Program-made: the position numbers and the translations under genes | Shown: positions 51,985-61,117 of the stretch, piece by piece | Numbering within the stretch: position 1 is the stretch's first letter | Layout: each line of letters starts with the position of its first letter | The notes under the pieces: generated by a model | Told to the model about the DNA's origin: nothing | Seen by the model: only the letters and a program-made list of their open reading frames with translations | Databases searched by the model: none | DNA from: an uncultured delta proteobacterium | Lineage (GTDB): Bacteria; Desulfobacterota; Syntrophia; Syntrophales; UBA8958 | Assembly: GCA_903885795.1 (NCBI GenBank) | Contig: CAISJV010000011.1 | Span: 1-61,606, forward strand | DNA: 61,606 bases | Direction of reading: 5' to 3'

Positions 51985-52791
51985 ATGGAAGCACAGGAAA
52001 TGGTCTTTACTTCAAGAAAACTAAAGGCAGTATTCGTAGCGGCCGTGCTGGGGTTTATTCTTTGCAGCGGCGCCGTCTGGGGGGCGGACTCGTTTCCCAA
52101 GCCAACGGGAGCGGTGAATGACTTTGCCGGGGTCATCGGACCGGAGGATAAGGCCCAGATGGAAAAGCTGGCCCAGGAGGTCTGGCAGAAAACGGGGACG
52201 GCAATCGTCGTCGCGACGGTGGCCACCCTGGGGGAAAACGAAGAAATAAATGATTACGTCAATCGCCTTTATCGGGCCTGGGGGATCGGTAAAAAGGGCG
52301 AAAATAAAGGCGTGCTGATGTTTCTGACCGTAAAGGAACGGAAGATGCGCATCGAGACAGGCTATGGCGTCGAAGGCATCCTGCCGGACGGACTGGTCGG
52401 TGAAATCAGGGATAAGTACATGATCCCCTTTTTCCGCCAGAATCAATACGGAAAAGGCATGGCCAACGGCATGATCGCCATTGCCTCCGTTGTGGCTAAA
52501 GACGCAGGTGTGACCCTGACGGGAAACCCGGCTATCGAACAGCCCCGCCAGAAAGGGGCGACTAAAAAAGGCGGTCTGAATATCTGGACGATCTTGATTA
52601 TCATCGCCGCCCTTGTTCTCTTGCTGGGAACGAAGCAGGGCAGGGACATCCTCCCGTGGTTGATTTTGATGAGTATGGGCGGCGGCAGAGGCGGAAGCGA
52701 CGGCGGTGGATTCGGAGGTTTCGGAGGCGGCGGTTTTGGAGGTTTTGGTGGCGGTGATAGCGGCGGCGGCGGCGCCGGGGGAGATTTTTAA
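51985..52791 (+). CDS. TPM-domain protein (YgcG family)
   Basis: A 268-residue exported, membrane-anchored protein. A signal peptide (residues about 12-31) leads into a TPM domain (about 40-165; NDFAGVIGPEDKAQMEKLAQEVWQKTGTAIVVATVATLGE, WGIGKKGENKGVLMFLTVKERKMRIETGYGVEGILPDGLVG). A transmembrane helix (about 198-218) and a Gly/Phe-rich tail follow. TPM proteins pair with LemA in many bacteria; functions include envelope stress and photosystem repair. ATG 52000 is an alternative start. The nucleotidyltransferase gene follows 11 bases later. Confidence 0.85.
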   Translation: MEAQEMVFTSRKLKAVFVAAVLGFILCSGAVWGADSFPKPTGAVNDFAGVIGPEDKAQMEKLAQEVWQKTGTAIVVATVATLGENEEINDYVNRLYRAWGIGKKGENKGVLMFLTVKERKMRIETGYGVEGILPDGLVGEIRDKYMIPFFRQNQYGKGMANGMIAIASVVAKDAGVTLTGNPAIEQPRQKGATKKGGLNIWTILIIIAALVLLLGTKQGRDILPWLILMSMGGGRGGSDGGGFGGFGGGGFGGFGGGDSGGGGAGGDF

Positions 52792-52802
52792 GGGGGTAGA
52801 AA

Positions 52803-53561
52803 ATGGGTAAAGCTCCGGAAAAACCAGAAAGTATTTTCTCACAGATTACAGAAGATTATCGGAATATTTTCGGGGACGATCTTTTGTCGATCATTCTTTA
52901 TGGCAGCGGCGCTTCCGGACATTATGTTCCCGGAAAGTCTGATCTTAATTTTCTAGTGGTATTGACGGACAAGGGAATGGAAGATCTGGAAAAGGCCATG
53001 GATACGGTGACGCGCTGGCGGAAAAGTCAGGTTGCGATCCCTCTTTTCATGACGAAGGATTATATCTTCTCCTCCCTGGACGCCTATCCCATCGAGTTTC
53101 TCAATATGAAGCTCCATCATGTTCTGGCTTATGGAAAAGATATTTTCGAAGGGATCGAGATTCATCCCGGGCATCTGCGCCTGCAGGTTGAACGGGAACT
53201 AAGGGGTAAGCTCCTTCATCTCCGCAAGCGCTTCCTGGAGACGGAAGGAAAAGAAAAGCATCTCCGGGAACTAATCAGGGTGTCCATGACAGCCTTTCTT
53301 TCTTCTTTCAAGGCCCTGCTGTATCTCATGGGTCTTGATATTCCCGGGGAGCGGCGGGAGATAATCGCGGCTGTGGCCAAGGCGGTGGGGGTGGATGGAG
53401 CGATCTTTATGAAATGCATGGACATCCGTGAGGGGGTCGATAAATATTCCAGAACCGAGATTATGAACATTTTCAAAGATTATGTAAGAGAAATCGATCA
53501 ACTATGCCGGCGTGTGGATGAGATGACAGTGGCGCCGGAAGAGGTTAAGGGCAGTCAATAA
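52803..53561 (+). CDS. nucleotidyltransferase-fold protein of unknown function
   Basis: A 252-residue protein. The N-terminal part shows ILYGSGASGHYVPGKSDLNFLVVL, the minimal nucleotidyltransferase motif with D-x-N instead of the usual D-x-D/E; the second metal ligand may be lost. A helical C-terminal half (about 120-245) follows. No signal peptide. It stands between the TPM and LemA genes on the same strand, 11 and 53 bases apart, so it is expressed with them. Confidence 0.7.
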   Translation: MGKAPEKPESIFSQITEDYRNIFGDDLLSIILYGSGASGHYVPGKSDLNFLVVLTDKGMEDLEKAMDTVTRWRKSQVAIPLFMTKDYIFSSLDAYPIEFLNMKLHHVLAYGKDIFEGIEIHPGHLRLQVERELRGKLLHLRKRFLETEGKEKHLRELIRVSMTAFLSSFKALLYLMGLDIPGERREIIAAVAKAVGVDGAIFMKCMDIREGVDKYSRTEIMNIFKDYVREIDQLCRRVDEMTVAPEEVKGSQ

Positions 53562-53614
53562 AAACGGAATAATATAAATATAAAAATTAATTCAAGAAAT
53601 AAGGAGGATAAGAT

Positions 53615-54193
53615 ATGTCCAAGGGAAAAATGATTCTCATCGGGGTGCTGGTCGGCATCTTGTTGCTGGCGGTGTCGCTTTATGGTTTTTTCAGGGGGAC
53701 CTATAATCAATTTGTGTCCCTCGACGAGGGCGTGAAGAGCTCATGGGCCCAGGTCGAAAATCAGTTGCAGCGGCGCTTCGATCTGATCCCGAACCTCGTC
53801 GAGACGGTCAAAGGTTACGCCAAGCAGGAAAAGGATGTCCTGGTGGAAGTGACCAACGCCCGGGCCAAGGTCGGTGGGGCGAATACCGTACCCGATAAGA
53901 TCAATGCCAATAACGAGCTTTCCGGTGCCTTGAGCCGATTGTTGGTGGTGGTGGAAAAATACCCCGACTTGAAGTCCAACCAGAACTTCCTCCGTTTGCA
54001 GGATGAGCTGGCGGGCACGGAAAACCGCATCGCCGTGGAACGCAAACGCTACAACGACGCGGTCAGGGTCTACAATGTGGCCATCCGGAGTTTCCCCGCC
54101 AATCTACTGGCCGGGATGTTCGGCTTTAATAAGGCCGCTTTCTTTGAAGCCCCGGCGGCGGCAAAAGCCGTTCCCCAGGTTAAATTCCAGTAA
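53615..54193 (+). CDS. LemA family protein
   Basis: A 192-residue protein with one N-terminal helix (residues 6-26) and a helical-bundle domain (YNQFVSLDEGVKSSWAQVENQLQRRFDLIPNLVETVKGYAKQE, NNELSGALSRLLVVVEKYPDLKSNQNFLRLQDELAGTENRIAVERKRYNDAVRVYN). This is a complete LemA domain. It has an AGGAGG ribosome site. Usually encoded next to TPM proteins. Confidence 0.92.
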   Translation: MSKGKMILIGVLVGILLLAVSLYGFFRGTYNQFVSLDEGVKSSWAQVENQLQRRFDLIPNLVETVKGYAKQEKDVLVEVTNARAKVGGANTVPDKINANNELSGALSRLLVVVEKYPDLKSNQNFLRLQDELAGTENRIAVERKRYNDAVRVYNVAIRSFPANLLAGMFGFNKAAFFEAPAAAKAVPQVKFQ

Positions 54194-54206
54194 AAGAAAA
54201 TACTAA

Positions 54207-54237
54207 TAAGGGGGGGGCAGATCTGCCCCCCCCCTTA
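54207..54237. terminator. bidirectional terminator
   Basis: A near-perfect palindrome, TAAGGGGGGGGCAGATC and its complement, centred at about 54222, lies between the converging LemA and SDR genes. Read on plus it is followed by AAATTTTA, on minus by TTAGTATTTTC. Confidence 0.75.
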
Positions 54238-54241
54238 AATT

Positions 54242-55030
54242 TTATTTGGCCAGGTAACCCCCGTCGTTTACGAGGACGTGGCCGGTCATGTAGGCTGAGG
54301 CGTCCGAGGCCAGGAAAACGGCGACGCCCTTCATGTCGTCCATGTCACCGACTCGATGGAGGGGGATCATGTTGAGGGTAGCCTCATAGGCGGCCTTGAA
54401 TTCTGCTTTCTCGATGTAGGCCATCATGTCCGTTCTGAAAAAGCCGGGAGCAATGGCGTTGACCCGGATATGATAGGGGGCCAGTTTCACAGCCAGATTC
54501 ATGGTCAGGACATTGATGGCTGCCTTGGTCGAGTTGTAGGGAACGGCCGGGTGGACCGCTTCTTCGGAACCCCGGAATCCCATGATTGAAGAAATGTTTA
54601 TTATTGAACCTTTGCCCTGTTTTTTCATTATGTTGGCAACCTTCTGAGTCAGAATCCACACGCCCCGCACGTTGATATTGAAGAGCTGATCCCATCTGTC
54701 CAGGGGAAAATCCAGGGTCGGGGCGCCCCAGGTGGCGCCGGCATTATTCACAAGAATATCGACGCGGCCGAACTTTTCCACGGCAGCCTTGACCATTTGT
54801 TCGATCTCTGCTTCTTTGGCCAGGTCGCAGGCGACGGCGAGGGCCCGGATACCGCAATCCTTTTCCAGTTCCAGCGCCGTTGCTTCCAAATTTTTCAACT
54901 TCCTCGATGTGACAACTACATCCGCCCCTGCCTCCGCAAGACCCGTAGCAATAAACTTCCCGATTCCCCGGCCACCGCCGGTCACGATCGCCACTTTACC
55001 ATTGAGTTTGAACATTTCCTGAAGTTTCAT
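54242..55030 (-). CDS. SDR-family oxidoreductase
   Basis: A 262-residue classical short-chain dehydrogenase. It has the cofactor motif TGGGRGIG, NNAG, active-site Ser (NISSIMG) and YNSTKAA, and ends with MTGHVLVNDGGYLAK. The start is placed at MKLQEM after GGAGGC. Similarity is to gluconate 5-dehydrogenase/3-oxoacyl reductase-like members; the substrate is not determined. Confidence 0.9.
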   Translation of the reverse strand: MKLQEMFKLNGKVAIVTGGGRGIGKFIATGLAEAGADVVVTSRKLKNLEATALELEKDCGIRALAVACDLAKEAEIEQMVKAAVEKFGRVDILVNNAGATWGAPTLDFPLDRWDQLFNINVRGVWILTQKVANIMKKQGKGSIINISSIMGFRGSEEAVHPAVPYNSTKAAINVLTMNLAVKLAPYHIRVNAIAPGFFRTDMMAYIEKAEFKAAYEATLNMIPLHRVGDMDDMKGVAVFLASDASAYMTGHVLVNDGGYLAK

Positions 55031-55212
55031 GTATTTGCCTCCATTAGATTTGATGATGTTGTAAAAACATAATTTCCGGGCTTTTATAGAACCAGGTCCA
55101 TGGCCTGTCAAGGCGATAAAAACCCTTACAACAATGTCTTGACCATCCATTAGATTCTATGCTACTTTTCACCTCAATTTTATAAGAACAACCGGATCTT
55201 CAGGAGGATGGT

Positions 55213-55545
55213 ATGGAGATTGACGTCAAAAAAGAGGGACAGGCCGTCATAATCGCTTTGACGGGAAGAATGGATGCCGTTTCGGCCCCGCAGTTCGACA
55301 AAACCGTGGACGATTTCATCGAACAGGGAGAAACTCGCATCATCATCGATTTTAAATCCCTTGAATACATCAGCAGCGCCGGGCTTCAGAGCATTCTGGC
55401 CCTGGCAAAAAGACTGGAACTGATAAACGGGACGGTTCTCCTGAGTGATTTGAACGGGGCAGTAAAGGAAGTGTTCGAGATATCGGGATTTTCTTCCATA
55501 TTCCCTATTTATGATAACCTTGACGCTGCGAGGGCGTCCATATAA
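55213..55545 (+). CDS. STAS-domain anti-sigma factor antagonist
   Basis: A 110-residue STAS protein (RsbV/SpoIIAA type). The phospho-acceptor serine is in LEYISSAGLQSILALAKRL (about residues 57-59). It is the switch protein: unphosphorylated, it sequesters the anti-sigma kinase. First gene of a four-gene module. Confidence 0.92.
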   Translation: MEIDVKKEGQAVIIALTGRMDAVSAPQFDKTVDDFIEQGETRIIIDFKSLEYISSAGLQSILALAKRLELINGTVLLSDLNGAVKEVFEISGFSSIFPIYDNLDAARASI

Positions 55546-55557
55546 CGGTCAACGTAT

Positions 55558-56016
55558 ATGTCCCTTTTACATATTATCCTCCCTGCCAAGTTGGATTATC
55601 TTCAAAACTTTATCCAATCACTAACCAGGTGGCTACAGCAGAATGGCATGACGACGGAGAAAATACCAAGGGTGGAACTTGCCGTTGAAGAGGCCCTGGT
55701 GAACGTTATCCGTTATGCCTATGAGGGACAAGCGGGGGATGTGGAATTACGCGTGGGCATTGCCGATGATCAGCGCTTTGTCATCGAAATATTGGACAGC
55801 GGCGCCCCCTTTGATGTTTGCGCCCTTCCCAAACCCGATATTCATGGCAGTATCAAGGATCGCAAGATGGGGGGTCTGGGGGTGTTTCTGATTCAGCGTA
55901 TGGTTGACGAGCTGCTCTACCGACGGGAGGGTGACAGGAACGTCCTGACGATGTTCATTTGCCGGAGCAACGGACAGTTTTCAAATTCCCGCCAGGACAT
56001 GCATGCCGGCGCCTAA
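55558..56016 (+). CDS. anti-sigma regulatory factor (RsbW-type serine kinase)
   Basis: A 152-residue HATPase_c protein with VELAVEEALVNVIRYAYEG (N box) and LGVFLIQRMVDELLYRR (G box). It phosphorylates the STAS protein and binds a target, usually a sigma factor. No sigma-factor gene lies in the module. Thirteen bases separate it from the STAS gene. Confidence 0.9.
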   Translation: MSLLHIILPAKLDYLQNFIQSLTRWLQQNGMTTEKIPRVELAVEEALVNVIRYAYEGQAGDVELRVGIADDQRFVIEILDSGAPFDVCALPKPDIHGSIKDRKMGGLGVFLIQRMVDELLYRREGDRNVLTMFICRSNGQFSNSRQDMHAGA

Positions 56017-56071
56017 TGAGGGCATATTGACGCCTGCTGAACGACCAGGGATCATAAAGGAGTAAGGGCCA

Positions 56072-57028
56072 ATGACGGACAGCATCAGAAGATCAAACAT
56101 CCGGGTGGAACGTTATATGCGCGCCACGGTGCTAAATGATGTTGTGGAGCTGGAAAAGAGGGTCTGGAAGAAGGAAGGCTACCGGGAGGTTAACGCCCCG
56201 ATGCTTTACTTCGAGTTGGCCTATCTGACCAACGGTCTTATTCTGACTGCCTTCGATGAGGGAGTCTATTCCCCTCAGGAAAGAGAAGCCATGGCCAAGG
56301 AGGATCCCTGGTACGAAGGAGACCATCCCATCGGTTTTGCCGCCCTCTTTGCCGACTTCGACCATAACGGTCCTTTCTGGTATGGCGCCCGGATGGGCGT
56401 CGATGACCGTTACCAGGACAAGAATGTCGGTGAGGCCTTGGTAGCGGCTCTTTATGATAGCGCCAAAGAGCGTAATATTCCGCGGATCCGCTGGACATAC
56501 GACCCTTTGCAGTCCCGCAATGGCTATATCTATTTGCGCAAGATGGGCGGACTTGTCCGCGAAATCGGTTTTAACTATTACAGCGCTGTTTTTACTAACG
56601 ATCAATTCAATCGCGGGATTTCCACGGACCGGTTTATTGTTGAATGGATGATCGGATCGGATCGGGTCCGGGAGCGCATGGAGGAGGGGAAGATACCGGA
56701 ATTGGACCCGGCAATCATCACCTCCGAAAATGCGATCAACGAGATCGATATCGGGGCGGATGGTCTGGAAAAGCATGGCGAGAAATGGCTCTTTCAATCG
56801 AATGAAAGCCCAATCTTTATCGAGATTCCCTACGACCAGGATCGTCTCCTCAGGACAGACCGAGTTCGGGCCCAGACCCTCCGGGACAAATGCCGGGCCC
56901 TGTTTATGCACTATTTAGCCAGGGGTTATGTGGTTACGGATTTTGTCCTCAAGAAATCTCCGGACGCCCGCAGGCATGTATATTACCGACTTGATCAGGA
57001 CATTCAATGGCAGAAACTGCGTCTGTAA
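56072..57028 (+). CDS. GNAT-family acetyltransferase-like protein
   Basis: A 318-residue protein with GNAT features: MRATVLNDVVELEKRVWKKEGY at the start, the acetyl-CoA loop region YQDKNVGEALVAALYDSAKERNIPRIRWTYDP and a long C-terminal extension (about 190-318) without recognised domain. Its end overlaps the phosphatase gene by 22 bases, so it belongs to the partner-switching operon. Confidence 0.75.
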   Translation: MTDSIRRSNIRVERYMRATVLNDVVELEKRVWKKEGYREVNAPMLYFELAYLTNGLILTAFDEGVYSPQEREAMAKEDPWYEGDHPIGFAALFADFDHNGPFWYGARMGVDDRYQDKNVGEALVAALYDSAKERNIPRIRWTYDPLQSRNGYIYLRKMGGLVREIGFNYYSAVFTNDQFNRGISTDRFIVEWMIGSDRVRERMEEGKIPELDPAIITSENAINEIDIGADGLEKHGEKWLFQSNESPIFIEIPYDQDRLLRTDRVRAQTLRDKCRALFMHYLARGYVVTDFVLKKSPDARRHVYYRLDQDIQWQKLRL

Positions 57029-58695
57029 AAGATCCCAGGTTCCGCATCCGGACCAAGATGCTCCTGGTGCTTCTGGGAATCTCCCTCGTTCCCCTCGTCG
57101 TGTTTGGTTATATCGCCCAGCGGGATATCGAGGAGGTCAGCCGTTACACCGTAAAGGCGAGCAACGCCATCGGCGATAGCGCCTCCATGGACAGTGCTCA
57201 GGCGCTGGAGAATCTTGGCGCCGGCATGATCCGCCAGAAGGCGATCGATGTCGCCCTTCAATGTCAGATTTTTCTTCGTCGCCACCCCGGTGTGTCCATC
57301 GAAAAATTTCAAGCGGACAAGGAATTTCAGCAGATTGCCGTCCAGTCCGTAGGAGTTACCGGCTATACCATCGTTTTTGACAGGAAGGGAGTCATGCGTT
57401 TTCATCCCAACCGGGAGCTGGTCAATTACGACATGCACAACTGGAAGGACATGCTGCCTGGCTTCTGGGCTCTCTTCGAGCAAGCCTTGGACGGTTCTTC
57501 CGGAGGGGGATATTACAACTGGCAGGATTCGGATCGTGTCATCCGCCGTAAGTTCATGTACATTGCCCCCATCAATGGGACGCCCTACCGGGTGGCGGCG
57601 ACGACCTATATCGATGAATTCTCCCGTCCTGCCGAGGAGACGAAGCAGCGCATTGCCACTGCGACAGCTAAGATCCGCGATGAAATTAATAAGGGCATAG
57701 ATGGAATACGCTACAGTTTCATGATGATCATGGCGGCTATGTTACTTATTGTCGCTACTATTTCCTTTTTACTCTCCCGGATGATTACCAATCCGATTGT
57801 TGCTCTGATCAAGGGGGCCAAGGCCATCGGTCGCGTTGAAATGGAACATACCGTCGAGGTGAAAACGGGAGATGAACTCGAAGAGTTGGCCGATTCCTTC
57901 AATAAAATGGCCCGGGATCTCAAGTGGCACATGGAAGATCTTAAATGTACGACGGCAGAGAAGGAACGCCTGCAAAGAGAACTGGAAATCGCCCGGGGGA
58001 TCCAGCTGCGTCTTCTCCCCCAGCATGCGCCGTATATCGGGGGGATTGACCTTGCGGCCAGCAACCTGCCTGCCCGTGAGGTAGGAGGAGATTTTTACGA
58101 TTATATTCCCGTATCCCTTGACTCCTGGGGGCTGGTGATTGCCGATGTGTCAGGGAAAGGCATGCCGGCGGCTATATTCATGGGACTGTCCAGGACTATT
58201 GTCCGGGCAAGTGCGACGGACAATCCTTCAGCAGCAGCGGCCATTAAACAGGCCAACGAGCTCATCTGCCGCGATTCAACATCGGGAATGTTTGTTACCC
58301 TGTTTTATGCCATCCTGAATGTGAAAGAAAAAAGATTGCGCTATATAAATGCCGGCCACAACCCGCCATTCATACTTAAGCGTGGCTCAGAGGAGATGGT
58401 CGTCCTGAAGACACGGGGTATTGCCTTGGGCGTAGTCCATTTCATCGACTTGCAGGAGGCCGAAGTGGATCTTGCCGCAGGGGATCTGCTCGTTTGCTAT
58501 ACCGATGGTGTGACGGAAGCGATTAACCACTTGGAGGAGGCCTATGGTGAAAAGAGGTTGATCGATACGGTCAAGAAGCACCGTCATCTGCCGGCCAGGG
58601 AAATCATCGGGAAGGTTGAGGACGACGTGGTGGCCTTTGCCGGTCAGGAGCCGCAGTTTGACGACATTACTCTGCTCGTCATGAAAGTCCTGTAG
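57007..58695 (+). CDS. membrane sensor with HAMP and SpoIIE-type PP2C phosphatase domain
   Basis: A 562-residue RsbU/SpoIIE-like phosphatase. Two transmembrane helices (about 18-38 and 237-258) flank a periplasmic Cache-like sensor region; a HAMP domain (about 258-312), a coiled coil, and a PP2C domain (about 345-562; AREVGGDFYDYIP, IADVSGKGMPAAIFMG, TDGVTEAIN, FDDITLLV) follow. It dephosphorylates the STAS protein on a periplasmic signal and so releases the anti-sigma kinase's target. Confidence 0.9.
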   Translation: MAETASVKDPRFRIRTKMLLVLLGISLVPLVVFGYIAQRDIEEVSRYTVKASNAIGDSASMDSAQALENLGAGMIRQKAIDVALQCQIFLRRHPGVSIEKFQADKEFQQIAVQSVGVTGYTIVFDRKGVMRFHPNRELVNYDMHNWKDMLPGFWALFEQALDGSSGGGYYNWQDSDRVIRRKFMYIAPINGTPYRVAATTYIDEFSRPAEETKQRIATATAKIRDEINKGIDGIRYSFMMIMAAMLLIVATISFLLSRMITNPIVALIKGAKAIGRVEMEHTVEVKTGDELEELADSFNKMARDLKWHMEDLKCTTAEKERLQRELEIARGIQLRLLPQHAPYIGGIDLAASNLPAREVGGDFYDYIPVSLDSWGLVIADVSGKGMPAAIFMGLSRTIVRASATDNPSAAAAIKQANELICRDSTSGMFVTLFYAILNVKEKRLRYINAGHNPPFILKRGSEEMVVLKTRGIALGVVHFIDLQEAEVDLAAGDLLVCYTDGVTEAINHLEEAYGEKRLIDTVKKHRHLPAREIIGKVEDDVVAFAGQEPQFDDITLLVMKVL

Positions 58696-58703
58696 GATAT
58701 GGC

Positions 58704-60317
58704 TTACAGGACCAAGGTATGGCGTTTGCGGAGGATTCTTCCGGGGAGCGCTTCCGTGTGTTCTCCTTCGAAGATAACCGGCTTTCCATTCACAATCACA
58801 TAAGGAATGCCCTCCGGATATTGATGGGGATCTGTCCATGTGGATCTGTCGATAACCCGGTCGGGGTCGAAAATAACCAGATCGGCAAAATTACCCCTTT
58901 TGATCAATCCCCTCCCATATAGACCGAATTTTCTCGCCGTCATAGAGGTCATCTTTTCGATGGCCCGTTCGAGACTCATGATCTTCTCTTCCCGGACATA
59001 ACGGCCCAGCATGCGCGGAAATGTTCCGTAGGATCGTGGGTGAGGCTTGTCCTTGCTTAAGGGGCCGTAGGGGGCCCGCGCCCAGCCGTCGGAGCCGATA
59101 ATGACGAGGGGATGAAGGATAATCCGTTTAAAATTGTCTTCATTAAGAGAAAAGTTGATCATCCAGACCTGGTCTTCTTCCGTAACCAGCAGATCCCGGA
59201 TGAAGATATACGGTTCCTTGCCGGCGTCCCTGGCGGCATGCCGGATGCTCTTGCCCGCCAGGTGTTCGTTGTCCTTGCGCAACACGGAGGATATAAAGAC
59301 ATTGTCCCAGGAACCTACCTTCTCTTCCTGAGCCGATACATGAGCTCTTATTTTTTCATCAAAAGCGGGGTCCTGGAGGCGGGCAAGATACTCGGAGGTG
59401 GTGCCCTGTTGGATCCACGGGGGCATGAATGACGACAGGACGGTTGAGGTCGCCGTATAGGGATAGCGGTCGGCAAGTATTTCCATCCCCTGGGACTGGA
59501 CCTCGGAGATTCTGGAGAGGACCCAGTGAATCTTCGACCAGTTACGGGGGTAGGCGAGCTTCAGGTGGGAGATCTGGAGGCTGATTCTGGCCTCCTGGGC
59601 AATGGCGATAGCCTCTTCCACCGCCTCGACGAGATAATCCGATTCATTCCGCATGTGGGTACTGTAGATCCCGCCATAGGCCGCCGCTTCCCGGCACAGT
59701 CCAATCAGCTCCTGACGGTCCGCGAAACAGCCCGGCACATAGATAAGCCCGGTAGAAAGGCCGACGGCGCCGGCCTCCATACTTTCCCGGATTAGCTGCT
59801 TCATGGCTGACATTTCCTCAGGCGTCGGATGCCGATCCTGGGAACCGAATACGGCGCTTCGGAGAGTACCATGGCCAAGAAAGGTTGTATAATTGAGGGC
59901 GATGCCCTTTTGTTCGAGTTGTTCAAAAAAACCTTGAAGATCACGCCAGACTACGGGCACGCCGTACTGTTCATCACAATACCTTCTTTTTTCCTCGTAA
60001 TTCAACCTGGAGAGAGGAAAGACGGTATAGCCGCAGTTGCCGGAGATTTCGGTCGTGACGCCCTGCCGGATTTTGCTTTCTGCCCGGGGGTTGACGAGAA
60101 GTTCAATGTCGGTGTGGCTGTGGGGGTCGATGAATCCGGGAGCGACGGCCATTCCCCTGGCATCGATGACTGTTTTTGCCTGGGAGGGAGTTATCCCCTT
60201 TGACAAAGCAACGATTCGATCTCCTTTTACGGCGAGATCGGTTTCCACGCCGGGATGACCCAGGCCGTCATACAAGCAGCCGCCAAGAATGAGGAGGTCG
60301 AAGTCTTTTTCCGCCAT
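58704..60317 (-). CDS. N-acyl-D-amino-acid deacylase family amidohydrolase
   Basis: A 537-residue metal-dependent amidohydrolase. Metal ligands are in PGFIDPHSHTDIELL (H-x-H), GNCGYTVFPL (the Cys typical of D-aminoacylases), STHMRNES, ISHLKLA and IGSDGWARAPYGP. It closes with RGNFADLVIFDPDRVIDRSTWTDPHQYPEGI. It hydrolyses N-acyl-D-amino acids; related members act on dihydropyrimidines or creatinine-like compounds. It converges with the phosphatase gene with 8 bases between the stops. Confidence 0.9.
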   Translation of the reverse strand: MAEKDFDLLILGGCLYDGLGHPGVETDLAVKGDRIVALSKGITPSQAKTVIDARGMAVAPGFIDPHSHTDIELLVNPRAESKIRQGVTTEISGNCGYTVFPLSRLNYEEKRRYCDEQYGVPVVWRDLQGFFEQLEQKGIALNYTTFLGHGTLRSAVFGSQDRHPTPEEMSAMKQLIRESMEAGAVGLSTGLIYVPGCFADRQELIGLCREAAAYGGIYSTHMRNESDYLVEAVEEAIAIAQEARISLQISHLKLAYPRNWSKIHWVLSRISEVQSQGMEILADRYPYTATSTVLSSFMPPWIQQGTTSEYLARLQDPAFDEKIRAHVSAQEEKVGSWDNVFISSVLRKDNEHLAGKSIRHAARDAGKEPYIFIRDLLVTEEDQVWMINFSLNEDNFKRIILHPLVIIGSDGWARAPYGPLSKDKPHPRSYGTFPRMLGRYVREEKIMSLERAIEKMTSMTARKFGLYGRGLIKRGNFADLVIFDPDRVIDRSTWTDPHQYPEGIPYVIVNGKPVIFEGEHTEALPGRILRKRHTLVL

Positions 60318-60412
60318 AGCCCGGCTCCTATATCATCGAACTGTCATTCAGGCAAGAAGCAATAGGGGTGAGACGATTTCATGATAAAGGACGTAGACCC
60401 CTGACATATCAA

Positions 60413-60880
60413 TCAATTTATCAAGGCGGGTTTTCTTTTCCTGATGGTAAGATTGTCCAGGTCATTTTCCTGAAATTCTGTCATATACTTCGCCTCGATG
60501 GCCGCGTATCGTTCGAAATATTTGTCCGGATCCTTGTCCCGGGTTTCTTTCCCGCCGAATTTCTCTTGCAGGTCCCGCGTCGTCAGTTGTTGGATCAGTC
60601 TCTCCCAGAACGAATCATTGTCATATTCGTCGATGAACTGATGGCACTCGGAGGTATCGTCAAATTCCTGTGTTTCGGAATAACCATTTAATTCTTCATC
60701 GAATTTTATAATGTTTTCCATGCCCATATCTTTGGCAAGGGCGTAAAATTTTTGCACGACCTCCTTGTATTTGTTCATCTCCGGGCCGTCTTCGCTCTTA
60801 TAGGAGGTCAGCACCCAGTCGGCGATATAGATCATATCGATCAAGCTGCGGTATTCGTCCTTCGTGATATTGATTTTCAT
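60413..60880 (-). CDS. hypothetical protein
   Basis: A 155-residue soluble, acidic protein (MKINITKDEYRSLIDMIYIADWVLTSYK, later SFWERLIQQLTTRDLQEKFGG). It seems all-helical. A ribosome site AAAGGACC lies ahead of the ATG. No family is recognised with confidence. Confidence 0.65.
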   Translation of the reverse strand: MKINITKDEYRSLIDMIYIADWVLTSYKSEDGPEMNKYKEVVQKFYALAKDMGMENIIKFDEELNGYSETQEFDDTSECHQFIDEYDNDSFWERLIQQLTTRDLQEKFGGKETRDKDPDKYFERYAAIEAKYMTEFQENDLDNLTIRKRKPALIN

Positions 60881-61014
60881 GGCTGGTGGTCCTTTCTTTT
60901 TTTGGGGTTAATAAGTTTAACGGATTCACGATATAGATAACCATCCGTGATTGCAATGATAAAATGGTGAAATCACGTCTGATCGGAAATAATTTTATAA
61001 ATCTAAAAATATTC

Positions 61015-61071
61015 TTGACACGGGGCAAAAAGTCCTGTATCCAACTTATGACTATCGGTCAGTAGTTGACC
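61015..61071 (+). promoter_or_regulatory. promoter and likely operator of the TetR gene
   Basis: TTGACA at 61015-61020, 17 bases, TATCCA at 61038-61043. The inverted repeat GGTCA-GTAGT-TGACC (61057-61071) lies right after the expected transcription start, a position suited to autorepression. Confidence 0.5.
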
Positions 61072-61117
61072 ATTGTTCAATTTCTGGTTAAAAGTCACAG
61101 AACAGAGGACATTACCA

